Assembly: GCF_964340395.1 (NCBI RefSeq) | Contig: NC_135565.1 | Coordinates: 7,772,742 to 7,836,741, forward strand | DNA from: Glandiceps talaboti | Lineage: Eukaryota; Hemichordata; Enteropneusta; Spengelidae | DNA: 64,000 nucleotides | Direction of reading: 5' to 3' | In this document: positions 33,001-45,405 of the stretch, piece by piece | Position numbering within the stretch: the stretch's first letter is position 1 | Layout: every line of letters starts with the position of its first letter | Notes under the pieces: model-generated | Seen by the model: the letters and a program-made list of their open reading frames with translations, nothing else | What the model was told of the DNA's origin: nothing | Databases searched by the model: none | Translations under genes and position numbers: made by a program

Positions 33001-33405
33001 TTAAAGTGGCCATATGACTGAGGATTGGGGATTTATTTTGGATTTTTATTCATATAAAAAAATGTTTAACAGTTATCATGGCTTTCTACTTGAAAAATCA
33101 ATGATAAACAATTTAGTCATAAGCCAAGTCCTTGCTTGTAACACAGTAAACTGCAAAAGATTAATAAATCGTTGCGTCAGTGCAGTAAGGTTGTATCCGC
33201 CTATACAATTGCATAGCAGATATGACCTTATAACACTAACACGACAAAATGTGTGAAATCTTTGTTATTGTACACAAACCTTTTATACAATTTTTTTAGC
33301 ATTTTGCAAAGTATCGAGTTTCACTTGTTTCACTTTGTTGTTTCACTTTGATTTTTCAAGTAGGAAGCCATGTTTTACAAATTAAAAATCAAAAATAAAA
33401 TAATA
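33001..33405. mobile_element. MITE of the TTAAAGTGG family, copy 2
   Basis: Left end ttaaagtggccatatgactg, then ttattttggattttta. Interior shared with copy 1 (tttgttattgta, gatttttcaagtaggaa). The right terminus is eroded. Confidence 0.65.
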
Positions 33406-33510
33406 GTCTGCAACTTGTAAGTATTCTTCATCATTTTTGTTTCCAAATAAAACCTTACTTTTATATATTTTACCTTTCACTGTCACTGACAAAATTGCCA
33501 CCGTATTTAC

Positions 33511-33587
33511 TGCTGTGATACTGTAGTCGCACATTCTATGAATAAAATGACGTCATTTTTATTTATTAGACTACAGTATCACAGCAG
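33511..33587. repeat. Hairpin-forming inverted repeat
   Basis: gctgtgatactgtagtc and gactacagtatcacagc are perfect 17-base inverse copies around a 43-base loop that contains tgacgtca, itself palindromic. Confidence 0.85.
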
Positions 33588-34447
33588 CTTACGTTGTATA
33601 CAATACAGTATGAGTTTTGCCAGTGGATGCTGGGTTTTAGACAAGTGATAGTACATGGTAAAATTATAATTTATGTATTTGGAAATGAAAGTGATGAAAA
33701 ATACCCAGGAATTTTTGTTGACTTTTACATGTAAGTTAATTTCTGCAATTGTTAAGCATTTCCTAAAATGAGCCATCTCTTAAAATCTGTAGGTTTCTAT
33801 TGATTTCATCCATTAAAATGGTTCTTGAATATTTTACTCAATCTTAAATATCTAGTAGTCATAATATTTAAATCAATATAATTTTTTATTTTTTTATCTT
33901 ATTTTCAAGGAAATGTATTCAAATTTAAAAAATTGTCTTATAATTTAAACATTTCCCAATCTTCAAAAATTCGTTTGACTTATTAATAATTTTTTTTTAG
34001 ATAAAATAATTCTGAACTAATAACTGATTTATTGGTAATTAAATAATTGTTTAAAATATTTTGATTTGTAAATACTTGTAATGGTCATACTGAACATTTC
34101 TAAAACTATTAGTTCCTAAAATTATATTTAAAAAAAATTTATTTCTAGATAAACCATGAATCATGCAATCGTGTCTGGTAAATTGAAAATTTGAATAATT
34201 TATAATGTGTGTGTGTGAATTAAAATATCCGGTATTTATGTCAATATTTCTTGTTTTCTTTGTTATTTCCGTAGGATTAAGCGGCATTTTGAAGAGGGGA
34301 TGTTGAAAGGTGGTCACATGATCTGATTTGTACAGATGGCCGTCGAGTGATTGGTGGAACAAACCATGCTAATGTATTAAAATGTTTGCTGTCTGTGTCA
34401 GCTGGTAAGGATTTGTACTGTCAGATTGCTGTAAGTAAGCTGTCAAT

Positions 34448-35618
34448 ATGCCAGCAGCGGAGTCTCTCAGTATACTCTCTCCCACCCCATCCATGGATCT
34501 AGGACACCAATTCCGATTGTCCTATTTATTATCCCTAAATGCGATAACCTGCGGCTTAGAGCTATGTACGTCTGCAGCGTTCAGCTATATACCACCGATG
34601 TTATTGAAAGCTGGTTTCTCCGAAGGCTCTATGAGTTTGGTGATGGGACTCGGACCAATCCTTGCACTTATCATTGTACCATTTCTTGGTGTCATCAGTG
34701 ACCGCTGCACAAGTCGTTATGGGAGAAGACGTCCGTTTATTTTCTACCTGTCTATCGGAACTATCATCACGTTAATTATCATACCATACGGCTCTTCAAT
34801 CGGGATGATAAATCTGGCTATTGCTGTCATTATTCTTGATTTTTGTACTCAAGCTTGCTACACGCCTTTTGAAGCTTTGCTGTCAGATTCCTGTACTAAT
34901 CCCCATCAGCACAATAGAAGCTTTACTGTATTCTCATTCATGACTAGTATCGGAGGCTGCATTGGTTACTGGCTGACGTCTATTGATTGGAAACAAACGC
35001 GTTGGGGGACGTTTTTTGATAAAGATGAAAAAGCCGTGTTTGCTATCCTTTTAATTATTTTTGGAACTGCTGCTGTGGTTTCTCTCATCCTTGCCAATGA
35101 TACTCCAGCCAAGAGAACAAATGTCATTAAGAATCCAATCACTAGCGATAATGTCTTGAGGACTAAAGATATGAAAGAACTGACAGAGAGAATAGACAAA
35201 TATCTACAAAAAAGCACAATTGATAATTTGAATAATACAAAAACACCGTCTTTGAATGGTGACGTACCATTTCATGTTCTGATTTCAGACGGACCCGTTA
35301 TGTATGCAAATAACTTACAGAGTACCAACCTGCTTCATAACTTGGTGAAAACGAGGACACGAATCACTCACTGTAACTTATTAGTTAAATTAGCTGTACG
35401 TATACTACCGGCCTCTGCGGTGCGTAACATACAAGAGCTTTATCAAAGTGTAGTAACCATGCCACATGTGTTAGCAAGACTATGGGTTGCCCATTTTGTA
35501 ACAACCACAGCTGTCATGGGATTTAAACTGTTCTTTACTGACTTTGTTGCTACGGCTATTTACAGAGGAAGTCCAGATGCTACAGCTGCATCACATATTC
35601 AGTATCTTTATGATGTGG
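34448..35618 (+). CDS. SLC45A3: SLC45A3 coding exon 1
   Basis: Residues 1-390 plus one base: the N-terminal six-helix half, the central loop and the start of the second half, ending at YDVG. The exon is cut at G|gtaagt rather than read on to the in-frame stop at 35704, because the next exon resumes with the conserved VRMGSWGLLL and restores the phase. Confidence 0.92.
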
Positions 35619-38600
35619 GTAAGTATTTGGGAGATGAGGGCGCTCTTTTTTGCACACAGATGTGTGTGTGTATGTGTGCGTGCGTGTGTACAGAATCTGT
35701 GTAGTGACTTTATGACATCGGTAAGTATTTTGGAGATGAGGGCGCTCTTTTGCATACAGATATAAATGTGTGTGCATACAGGATCTGTGGAGTGACTTTA
35801 TGACATGGGTAAGTATTTGGGAGATGAGGGCGCTCTGTGTGTGTGTGTGTGTGTGTACAGAATCAGTCTAGTGACTGTTAGTAACATATTGCAGGTATTG
35901 TCATGAAAGTACAGTATCTTTCAATCTGATTAAAATCTGATGTGGTCAATATGGCTCAATTTCTTTCTTTCCCTCTGTTTCCTACGTTTAGTGTCGTTTG
36001 TTTTCAATTGTGTTGTTCTGGATGAGAAAGTGGCGAACAATCCCAGAAAAAAATAGAAAATGAACAACCCTACACAAAGGAAATGGTGGTAAATAAAGAA
36101 ATCAAGCTGTATTCATTACATTAGATTTTAATCAGATGTACAATGAATATTCTTATAACATAATGTGGGCAAGTATCTGGGAGATGAGAGAACTCCTTTT
36201 GTGTACATACAAGTATGTACCATATCTGATAACGAATATATATGTGACTTTGTCAGGCTTGTTTTCACTTATGATATTAAAAAGTCTTTCCTCTGAAACA
36301 CATACACTGAATGAAAATAAAGTGACACTCTTTAAGTTACAATTCATCAAGTGAATGATGAGAAATAATAAATGTCTATATCAATTCCATTGTGTACCCT
36401 CTTCTGACTGTTAAAGGGCTATGTTTCAATCCTGGGTCATCACATTAGTGTTTATCTTACACGAGCTCCTTCTTTTGTTCTGAACTAACTAATTAACATG
36501 TAGCTCTGCAAAACAAGCAGTTTTCACAGCTAGAGTTTAAGCCCACTCCAAAGTTGACCTTTGACCCTCATTAATTCAAGCAGACATGTAGATGTTGGAG
36601 ATTTGAAGTACACTGTACTGTTGGGCCAAACAAAAACAATTGTATTGTTCCGATTACACTCAATTTTAGAATAGGTGGGGGTAGGCAGATTTTTTATTTT
36701 TTATTTTTATATATATATATATTTTTCATATGTGAGTGTCTAGTTCAGGTAGTTTTCTGTTGCTTTCCATATGGGCTCTGTGTTATTGGTTTTTTCCCCA
36801 TCAGATGTACAACCATTACAGATTGGAAGAACAGTTTCATATTGTCTTTTTAAGTTGATGTCAGTTTCCACATCCACTATTTCTTGCGAGAGTTCACAAA
36901 TTTCCTGATTTTATTATTTTTTCTTGAACACATAAAAAAAAAGTTTAGGAGTGGCATGAAAAAACTAGGTGGGGCCGGGTAACCGGAACCAAATAAATTA
37001 TTTTTATTAGGCCTTAGAACATATCATAGACCTTATGTTACAATTATATACATGTATGCCAGGTAGATGAATCATTGCCATGGAGATAAGGTATGCACTA
37101 TATTTCATTCAGCTACATTTTATGCACTATATATTATCTAGATTTGTCCATATTTTCAGAATGACATTGAGAAATAGTAGTAATGCCTACCCTCTGACAT
37201 ACACAATATGAACTACTTGACAGTTACATGTGTAGGTGTTTATACTTATAGTAATTTATACTTTTAAACTTAGTCTAATATTGTGTGTACTGTATAAGAG
37301 CCATAATGTACAGTTCTAAATGTTAAGAATTTTCTAATTTTTCATTTAATCACAAATCAATCGAATAATATTTTGTCCCCAAACACACTGGTCAATGTTT
37401 ATACCAGTCTGATTAAGATCTGAAGTGGAGAAACTGGCTAGATGTCTTTATTTACTTCGCCTCTATTTCCATCGCTTTGTGTATTTTGTTTTGTTCTGGG
37501 TGATCATATGACACAAAGCGATGGCAATAGAGGTAAATAAAGACATCTATAGCCACTTTCACGACATCAGATTTTAATCAGATTGTGTTTATACATGTAA
37601 GATACCTACATAAATTTATGAACTGTGATTAGGTAAGGTAAAATGTTTAATTCAAGATTAAATAAATGGCTGGAAAGCCTCTGTGTAGTTAGCTGGACTT
37701 TTCCTTTTAATAATATTCAAAGCTTTAGTTGTCGAGCAGAGGTGTCAGGGGGTTGCAGTGTTCATTTTCTTTACATAATTATGACACCTCCCCTAACGTA
37801 AAACGACTTACTCTTGATGTTACCTAGTTTGATACTTTGCAGTCTCTTTTCTCCATACATCGGTACCATTGCTGTCAAAATTGTAATGTACACCATGAAA
37901 TTATTTATTTTGTTACCTTTCTCAATTTGACATCTGATTCAGTTTATTTGTCACTACATGTTTGGTTATCTATGCACAAATTATGTTGATATTAAAAAAC
38001 CATGACAAGTCAAGTAATAAGTTCCCTTTTACACGTAGGCAATTTTTTAATGTTTATACACATAGTGTACATTGTATAAACAGTGCATTTTGAGTCTATA
38101 TATTGTTCTACTTTAAATATGAGAAGAATGAATTGGAAATACGGGCTGATGAATGTGCATATGGCCTGTGTGTTTTCAATTACAGTTTCCGTATAAGCAT
38201 TTGTTTAATTATTCTGAAATGTCTGTACATGTCGCATATACCATATGATCTTTTGTTGTATATTTATGCGTCTCATTAATATTTTGAGAGTTTGGGCTTT
38301 CCACAATATATCAGTGCCATGTCAAAATTAATTTTGTAATGAAAGTGTGATATTTCATTTAATGATTTGATTTACCTACATGCATTTTTTATTAACATAG
38401 TAACTCGTCTTTCCTGTCATATGCTTTTTTTTCTGATTTAGGAGTTCGGATGGGAAGTTGGGGTTTGTTGCTCCATGGTATCACAGCAGCTATATATTCA
38501 GCATGCCTAGAGGCATTAGTGAGTACGATAGGCACCAGACGAACATACATGTTTGGTATTATTACATTTACCCTGGCAATAGGACTCATTGTTTTCACTA

Positions 38601-41236
38601 GGAACCTTACAATGGTGCTATGGTTAGCGGCAGTTACTGGTTGTGCTTATGCTACTGTCACGGCATTACCTTACACATTACTGACAATGTATCATGAAAA
38701 TATTCCGGTAAGTCAGTCTTTCCTCTTAGCCTAAGAAACCATTCGACAATAGCACATTATACCACACACACACACACACACACATACACAAGCCTGGTTG
38801 AGGGCATTTGAACAAAAAATATGGGTTTTATAACCCTACTATGCGATGTCACAACAACTTGTGTTTATGTTAGTGGTTCTGCTTTGTTCAAAAGGAAACA
38901 CATTCCAAGTCGCGATTAATCTTTACCAATGTTTCATAACTTGAATTATGGGTTTATGCCCTCACCATCATCATACATAGGTCACAACTTGTGTCTACGT
39001 CATTGGTTTAGCAGAGATCAAAAGGAAATACATTCCAATTCACAATTGATCTTACCAGTGTTTCATAAGTTATGTTTTTTTAACCCTCGCCCTCCAAATG
39101 ACATCAACGTTATTGGTTCCCTTTGTGATTATGCTGTGTATGGCAGTTTGAATTTCTGCATTTGCTATAGATTACCCACAATGCTTTATATACCCCCCTG
39201 TTGCAATTGTTTGTTTTAAGAATACTTCGTAAAATATGTAGTTGTTGCTACATGGTGTATGACTAGACTGGTATTGTTTGTTTTGTACTTCAGTATAATT
39301 GGGTTAAAACATGGAACGTAACAATGATCACAAACAATGAAAACTAGTTGGCACTTGCTTTACTTGTCACAAAGCTTTTCTTTTGCTGTTATTATAACTT
39401 CTGACAATAAGTGTTTGTCAATGATTTACTGATTGAAAGGTTATTGATTGATTAATACAACATACACCTGTCAACGTGTCACAGTGTCAGATATTAAATG
39501 ACCACAAGCTAAATTTATACATATTTTGGCAGTTTTTAGTACATATTTATTTAAATTTAAAAGGTACGTGCAGTATTCTTCTTAATGAAGCATATTTAGC
39601 CACCACTTACAAATGACTTAAACTCACTCGGTATGTAGATATAACGTGTGTACTCAAAGCCAATTTGATGTGCCACTGACGCACACAACTTCTAGTGCAT
39701 GCACCAAAAATTTAGTGTTCCCCTATCTCTTAATTTACTATGTGGTGACTCACAAGAAATCCCAGTTTTTTCTCATTTTGACTCACAACAACAAAATTGA
39801 TCTATCGTTAGAAGGCACACTGCCGGGATATTTTAACTCTCAAAAACAATCCTATGAGGTAAATTATCATATATATCAAAATATGCTAAGGAAATCCCTA
39901 TAGTTCTAACAATGCCGGCAGAGCCAGAAGACAATTGTATGTCATTAAAGACATGCATTGACATTAATTAACATTATACAAACGTGGACCATTTTATTTA
40001 CTATTTTCATTTAAGTAAAAAAACATATAAAACTCAATATGTGCTGCTTTAAATGTTGTTTTATGAACAAATGTTCTGATAATATGCAAATTTTGCATGT
40101 GGGTGGTATTTTAGCAAATAATTACACTCAACACTAAATATGGAAAACCATATGTTTATTTAGAAATTTGTTTGTAACGATTGATTGATGACAATATTAA
40201 TAACTACATGTACATATTGCTGTTTGAATATTTCATAGATGTCCAAACACACCTAACTTACAATAGGGTTCAGACACTACAGTGGCAATCAAGTTTTCAG
40301 CTTACCAAGATTAGCTTGGTTTGCACTCCATCCATGTGCATGTCAGTACACATTCATTTACTTGATATGCATCACCCCTATTTCAACCAAACTTGGCACA
40401 AAGATAGCATACTATATGTACATGTATGTAGGCTATGTGCACAATGCTTTATTTAACTGAGTCAGCCACATTTTATAAGTTAAGGGTTATGTCTTCTATG
40501 AAGGCTTGCTTCTGTGAAATTTGGAGTTTTGGATATCAAAGATACATACTCACAAGAGAACTCTATGACATGGAAGTACAAGTGGGATGATCAAAGTACT
40601 TTAATATACCAATGCTAGTTACATTTACACTTGATCATTTCATTCATGAAAGCATAGCTGCAAATGAACACCGCAATCAGTTGTGCAAATGCCCAGAGTT
40701 TGCCACACTTGCACTCACATGTCAGGGGGATTCTGTTGAATCTTACTGCCCATTTCAATATAAATTCTCATGTTCTTTAGTGTGCAATTTCCATTTAACT
40801 GATATCATTAGATGATAATGACAATAAGTAACCATTTTCATAGTCATGTAAAAAGCAACTGTTTTATAATCAATACCTTGGAATTTATTTTTGTACAAGT
40901 ATTCTTCAATGCAGTAAACAATTACTGTTGACTTAATGGGCAAAGCAGTACATACTACATTACTAGAAATATAACAAATCAAAACCTTTAATTTTGCTGT
41001 TTCTTTTACATTTCTTTCAGAAATATTATGCTGATTTACCAATAGAGTCAAGACATTTACACGGCAAAGGAGCCGATGTGGCTATGCTGGATAGTGCCTT
41101 TTTCTTGTCAGAGACAATTTCTGCTATTTTATTTGGATTCCTAGTTCATTACACAGGTTCAACCACAGTGTATATGATCTGCTCAGCTGGCTTTGGGGTT
41201 TTTGGTTGTTATTATGTCTCAAAAATACATTATTAA
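34448..41236 (+). CDS. SLC45A3: SLC45A3-like (prostein family) major facilitator carrier, 3 coding exons
   Basis: Sugar/H+ type major facilitator of the SLC45 family, a plasma or organelle membrane carrier; the exact substrate cannot be read from sequence. Exons 34448-35618, 38442-38707 and 41021-41236 join in frame (1653 nt, 550 residues; I recall about 553 for human SLC45A3). It shows the family motif SDRCTSRYGRRRPF at residues 84-97 between membrane spans 2 and 3, LDFCTQACYTPFEALLSD in the span 4-5 area, GGCIGYWLTSIDW, a hydrophilic loop at about 215-300 between the two six-helix halves, TDFVATAIYRG, and AMLDSAFFLSE near the end. LDFC plus EALLSD fits A3 rather than A1/A2/A4. The loop before the last two helices is shorter than in human. 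The ATG has A at -3. The gene is divergent from GCC1. Confidence 0.92.
35597..35840. repeat. Tandem repeats of the SLC45A3 exon 1 donor region
   Basis: The segment tatgatgtgggtaagtattt gggagatgagggcgctc recurs near 35710 and 35801 with small changes, each keeping GGTAAGT. A fourth diverged copy lies near 36160-36196. Confidence 0.9.
35916..36136. mobile_element. Foldback MITE with TCTGATTAAAATCTGA ends, copy 1
   Basis: Left end atctgattaaaatctgatgt and right end tagattttaatcagat are inverted. Relatives at 37402-37590 and 43463-43670. Confidence 0.65.
36622..37013. mobile_element. 380-bp MITE family, copy 3
   Basis: Begins gggccaaacaaaaacaattg and ends ttattaggcc after gtaaccggaacc. It lies in intron 1 of SLC45A3. 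Confidence 0.65.
37402..37590. mobile_element. Foldback MITE with TCTGATTAAAATCTGA ends, copy 2
   Basis: The best-preserved copy. Long arms pair gatgtctttatttacttcgc and ctatttccatcgctttgtgt with acacaaagcgatggcaatag and gtaaataaagacatc. The short loop is about 30 bases. Confidence 0.8.
38442..38707 (+). CDS. SLC45A3: SLC45A3 coding exon 2
   Basis: Residues 391-479 (266 nt) covering helices of the C-terminal half: VRMGSWGLLLHGITAA, then TGCAYATVTALPYTLLTMYH. Acceptor tctgatttag, donor CCG|gtaagt. ALPYTL is a family signature. Confidence 0.93.
38708..41020. other. SLC45A3 intron 2
   Basis: Contains a CA microsatellite (38763-38786), short diverged duplications around 38850-39130 (acaacttgtgtctacgtca type, also present at 9950-10010 and 19676-19710), and the MITE at 39655. 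No exon recognised. Confidence 0.55.
39655..39826. mobile_element. MITE of the CAGTGTGCCCTCT family, copy 3
   Basis: About 170 bp related to 4063-4234 in the same orientation, including gtggtgactcacaagaaat. The left terminus is eroded; the right ends near aaggcacactg. It is in the second intron of SLC45A3. Confidence 0.6.
41021..41236 (+). CDS. SLC45A3: SLC45A3 coding exon 3 with stop
   Basis: Residues 480-550. A short polar loop, then VAMLDSAFFLSETISAILFG and a final helix ending CYYVSKIHY and TAA. The acceptor is catttctttcag. AATAAA-type signals occur downstream (for example near 41894 and 42584), but the 3' end is not fixed. Confidence 0.93.
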   Translation, partial: KYYADLPIESRHLHGKGADVAMLDSAFFLSETISAILFGFLVHYTGSTTVYMICSAGFGVFGCYYVSKIHY

Positions 41237-42540
41237 TTGTCAGTTTTCCGGTTCCAAGATGCATTTTGTTGGACAACACTTTTGTTGTTATATTCAGGCT
41301 TATGTTATCTTTATTACATTTGAAATAATATTTTCATTGTAAAATGATGGAAAGACATGTTGATCTCTTTAATTGCTAGTTAATTCATTTTATAGAACAA
41401 ATTTAGAACAAAAAACCGTCGATGATAAAGAAGGAATTTACAGATACCGGTAGACCCAGGGTATGGTCAGGAGACAACCATCCTCCAGAGTAGCATGTGG
41501 TAAACGTCACCACTCAACCCAACTCCTCATTCACCTCTTATGTGCACTGAGTACTTGGCACTGCACGTCTGAGGACATGTGCAATGCATCTTGGAACAGG
41601 CAACTCATCTATTTCTCTGATCAAGAGTACTAGTAGTTATAATGTACAAAAGTCAAGGCCATTTTATCAGGGTCATTTTAGGTAAATTATATATTGTAAC
41701 TTTTTAACATACATGGCTCCATTTTAACGCAAACTAAGTGAAAAAGCCACAGAGGTGCAAAGGTAGTCTAAGATTCAAACTGTTTGTTTACTCATTTACT
41801 ACTAAACATATATATACGGGTGACATTATACCACTGTGAACCTAGCTAGTAATAGTAGTATGGATGTTAACTTATTTTAGCTCACAAATTTTGCACCAAA
41901 ATAAATCAACAAGACAGAATCACTTTCACAGAGAAATTCTGAGTAACTACTTGTAATAAACTCAGATTTACTCAGTGTGAATCAATACTTTGACATGTTA
42001 AAGTGATGTGCCTATAATTACACTTGACCTAAAAGGTGGAACCACAATGTGAAAAATTGTATTTCAGCTGAAATTTGTGTGCACCAAAATAAATAGATCC
42101 ATATTATAGTACTATACAGTATCCAGTTCTATTTAAGGATATATTTAAATCTAGGTCCTATACAGTATTCGTTAACATTTACACCTCAACTCACAGTATA
42201 GTCAAAGTCACTACTCTAGAACTTTGTAGAAGTCCTGGGATGCAATTTAAAAGTCATCCACAGCCACCCACACAGTCATTAACATCATGTCTTTGTTAAT
42301 CAATCACAAAATTCTAACCAATAACACAGTCCATCATAAAGTTAGTGTTTATTGGGGGAGTTATGTAATGTCCAAATATGGTATATTTGTCAGCTCAGGA
42401 TGCTACTTACACACTGTTTACATCACTGGCAGTTGGGGTTCACTGATTGGATGAACAACTTTTTGTGCTGATTGAGGGACTTTGACCAGACGTGGTTTAG
42501 TTGAAAACCATGTTGGCATCCAGACTAGAATATATTGTGC

Positions 42541-43082
42541 CAGTAATTTATTAAACTTGTAATATTTATTTTGGATTTTGAATTAATAAAAAGATTCTAC
42601 TGTGTTCTACTTTAAAAACTATGTGAAATAGTATTTACAAAGTTTTTGGTCAAAGTCTTTGTAATTCAATAAATTGCAAAAAAAAAAAAAAAATTTTAAG
42701 TTGGCAAAATATTTGTTATTGTATGAACAATATCAAACTGTTTACATACTTCTTAGCTTTTTGCAATTTATTGAGTTGCATGTACAAGTATGAACTTGTT
42801 TGATGTTGTTTCACTTTTTTTGTCAAGTTAGCGAAAATGGTAAAGTTGCTATATGAATTCAAAATCCAAACTAAACAGTCTCTAATTTGTCGTTCATATG
42901 GTCACTTTAATAGACTGTCGACAGTCACACGAGCGACTTGCTTGTGCCTCCAGCACTCGTTGCTATCAGTACTCAGTTATAGTATTGCTCCGGATCGGAG
43001 TGAGGTGACGACTTTAGTGTTAGATAAAATGTGGCAAAGAAGGCATGATCGACTGTTGACAGTCTAATGGCCACTTTAAGAT
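42541..43082. mobile_element. MITE of the TTAAAGTGG family, copy 3, with nested insertion
   Basis: Interior landmarks (ttattttggattttgaatta, caatttattgagttgca) match. The right end (catatggtcacttta, 42896-42908) is followed by a second inverted-repeat element, after which atggccactttaag appears again at 43067-43080. Confidence 0.6.
42910..43066. mobile_element. 157-bp element with TAGACTGTCGACAGTC termini
   Basis: Starts tagactgtcgacagtc and ends gactgttgacagtcta: nearly perfect 16-base inverted termini. Each end is itself palindromic (GACTGTCGACAGTC). It lies between two copies of a ggYcacttta motif. CpG-containing, so possibly younger than its surroundings. Confidence 0.7.
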
Positions 43083-43462
43083 TCCTTTAGCTATTTTTGA
43101 CAAAACTACAAGTTGTTCAAAATCATATTAACTTTGTTGCTGCTTGAGTTGTTCATTGTCTACATGTACTATGTTTACTTTTTTGTCTTGATTGCATGTA
43201 CATTTACAATTACCACAATTCAATCACTTGCAGCAAATGTAATACATTTAGCCTATACGACAGGCTTGTAGTTTATTTGTCACAGTTGGTATATAGATTT
43301 AAAACCCTGTATGCCTTTTCTGGCAAATGTTTCATTGAAGTAACATATTGTTAGCAGCATGTTAGGTGTGAGCTGCAATAGGTTATATCCCAAATGAACT
43401 ACAAGCCTGGAGTCTAGCCTATAGTTAGTTCAAATCCAACAACTGTTAAACTTCTAAACCAC

Positions 43463-43670
43463 TGATTAAAATCTGATGTAGGGATGTGGCTCAAATGCTT
43501 TATTTACTGCTATTTCCTTCATATAATGTCTTTTGTTTTCAGTATTGTTCTTCCGAGAGTGAGTGTGTCCTTCAAGGAGACATTTACGAAAGGATTTGAG
43601 CCTTTTACCTATATATGATTTTACTACCATTACCTCTGAATAATAAATATCAGATTTGAATCAGATTGAT
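43463..43670. mobile_element. Foldback MITE with TCTGATTAAAATCTGA ends, copy 3
   Basis: Left end tgattaaaatctgatgtagg, right end atcagatttgaatcagat; interior more diverged. Confidence 0.6.
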
Positions 43671-44879
43671 ACTCTATACAAGTTTTTCTTTATTAGGATT
43701 GAGCTCAAATCAAAAACAGATACTCTCTCTCTGAGTGAGTTAACTTTTCTTGCATGTCAATTTACAATTAAGATTTAATGACCTAACTTATATATTTTCA
43801 CTTCTGAAATATTTTAAATTTCTGTAAATAACTTCTGCACTGGCAGAATATAGTCATCGATTTTAACCCTGTCAACCAGTTGGTTAAAGTTTATGTTTTC
43901 ACTCCCATTTGTCTGTTTTTTTGTTGGTTGATTTGTTATCAGAATATAATAATTATCCTTTTTATAGGTGGGTTTAGATGAAACTTTCTGGAAAGATATC
44001 ATTTTTATCAGGCTTTAGGTGTAAAACTGATTCAAAATGTGCATCTCAATGAAATTGAGAGAAGCAATAACAATTAGAAGTGTCAGCTCGCAAGCCTTGT
44101 GGGCAACCCTACACGTTGGCCAATGGTGTGCACTCTACTTAAATTAGATGTGTACTTTAAGAGTATTGTAGGTGGGATATTGAGCAATTGCAAAATACTG
44201 AAGTGTAATTTACGTTCTCATCTTGAGGAAACCCTTAGTTTGACATATCCCTGCGTATACATCCAATGATGATGTCCACTTTTAGGAAGTTTTCCAAGGC
44301 CTACATTATTTTCTGTGTACATGATAGTTATGATACATACCATATAAGCTATAAATTGTGAAGGTCAACAGACATTGTGAAATTGAATTTTTAAATGTGA
44401 GACGGGCAAGCTTATACCTAGATCTCATGTTTTTATGCCAGATATATTTAAGTGTAACTACTTAATTTTTTACAGCAACATATCAATGGAGACCCCATCT
44501 TGGTCATTTGTGACATGACTCACCAGAACCCATAATGAAATACCTTTCCTGGAGTTCATGTGGGCGTTCCCCTTCTAGAACTAAAGTGGTTTTAATATCA
44601 ATGTAAAAACAATAACAGTAACAAAGATATTTTTTTGTCTTGACTTTTGAATGAAATGAAATAGATTTTACTTTAGATGGTTCATCAACTCCTTCAGAAC
44701 AACCAGCATTATTTAAATATTTCCATTATGTTACAATCATCGCAATATTAATGAGATAAAATATAGATATACTTTATGGAATTAATTATGCTGCCTGTGT
44801 ACACGTATGTAAATATTTCATCACTGAATGAATTGCATGCTCACATAACTGTTTCATTCCCAGAGTCACAACTTACCTT

Positions 44880-45405
44880 TTTATACCTATGTACTTTCTA
44901 ATCTTATTCATTCAATTTCTATATTGCAAGTTTATGTTATGACAACGACAACTGAAGTTTCCGTAGGCTTGTTAATTGCTGTGTATTATTTATTCAATTT
45001 CATTTTGCTAGATCGTGCTACGACAGTGGCAATTGAGGTTGTGGCTTAATAAGATAGACTTGCATTTTATACCTATATGAATGCTATGTGTTTTCGAACC
45101 TTATTTATTCAAGTTCTTTTTGCAAGATCGCGCTACGACAGTGGCAACTGAGGTTGCGGCTTACTAAGATAGACTTGCGTTTTATACCTACATGTATATT
45201 TCTAACCTTATTTATTCAAGTTCTTTTTGCAAGATCGTGTTACAACAGTGACAACTGCGGTTTCGGCTTACTAAGATAGACTTAGGTTTTATACCTATAT
45301 AAATGCTATGTATTTTCTAACCATATTTATTTCAATTCCTTTTGCCAGATCGCGCTATGACTGTGGCAACTGAGGTTGCGGCTTACTAAGATTGACTTGA
45401 ATACG
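44880..45405. repeat. Tandem repeat, about 5 units of 105-120 bp
   Basis: Repeated landmarks are agatcgcgctacgacagtgg, aactgaggttgcggctta, aagatagacttg, ttttatacctatat and ttatttattcaagttc. Units diverge toward the left edge. The array ends against a partial copy of the 380-bp MITE (45410-45482). Confidence 0.9.

Larger units (their letters stand above)
41237..44879. other. Intergenic DNA downstream of SLC45A3
   Basis: Probably starts with the SLC45A3 3' UTR. Beyond the nested elements at 42541-43082 and the foldback at 43463-43670 it is unique AT-rich sequence. A decayed relative of the 23229 palindrome occupies about 44130-44580. Confidence 0.5.

Noticed and set aside
35619-35704. Read-through of SLC45A3 exon 1 to the stop at 35702-35704 (418 codons)
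   Set aside because: The GTAAGT donor at 35619 and the phase-matched, conserved exon at 38442 show that the extra residues are intron, unless alternative forms exist.
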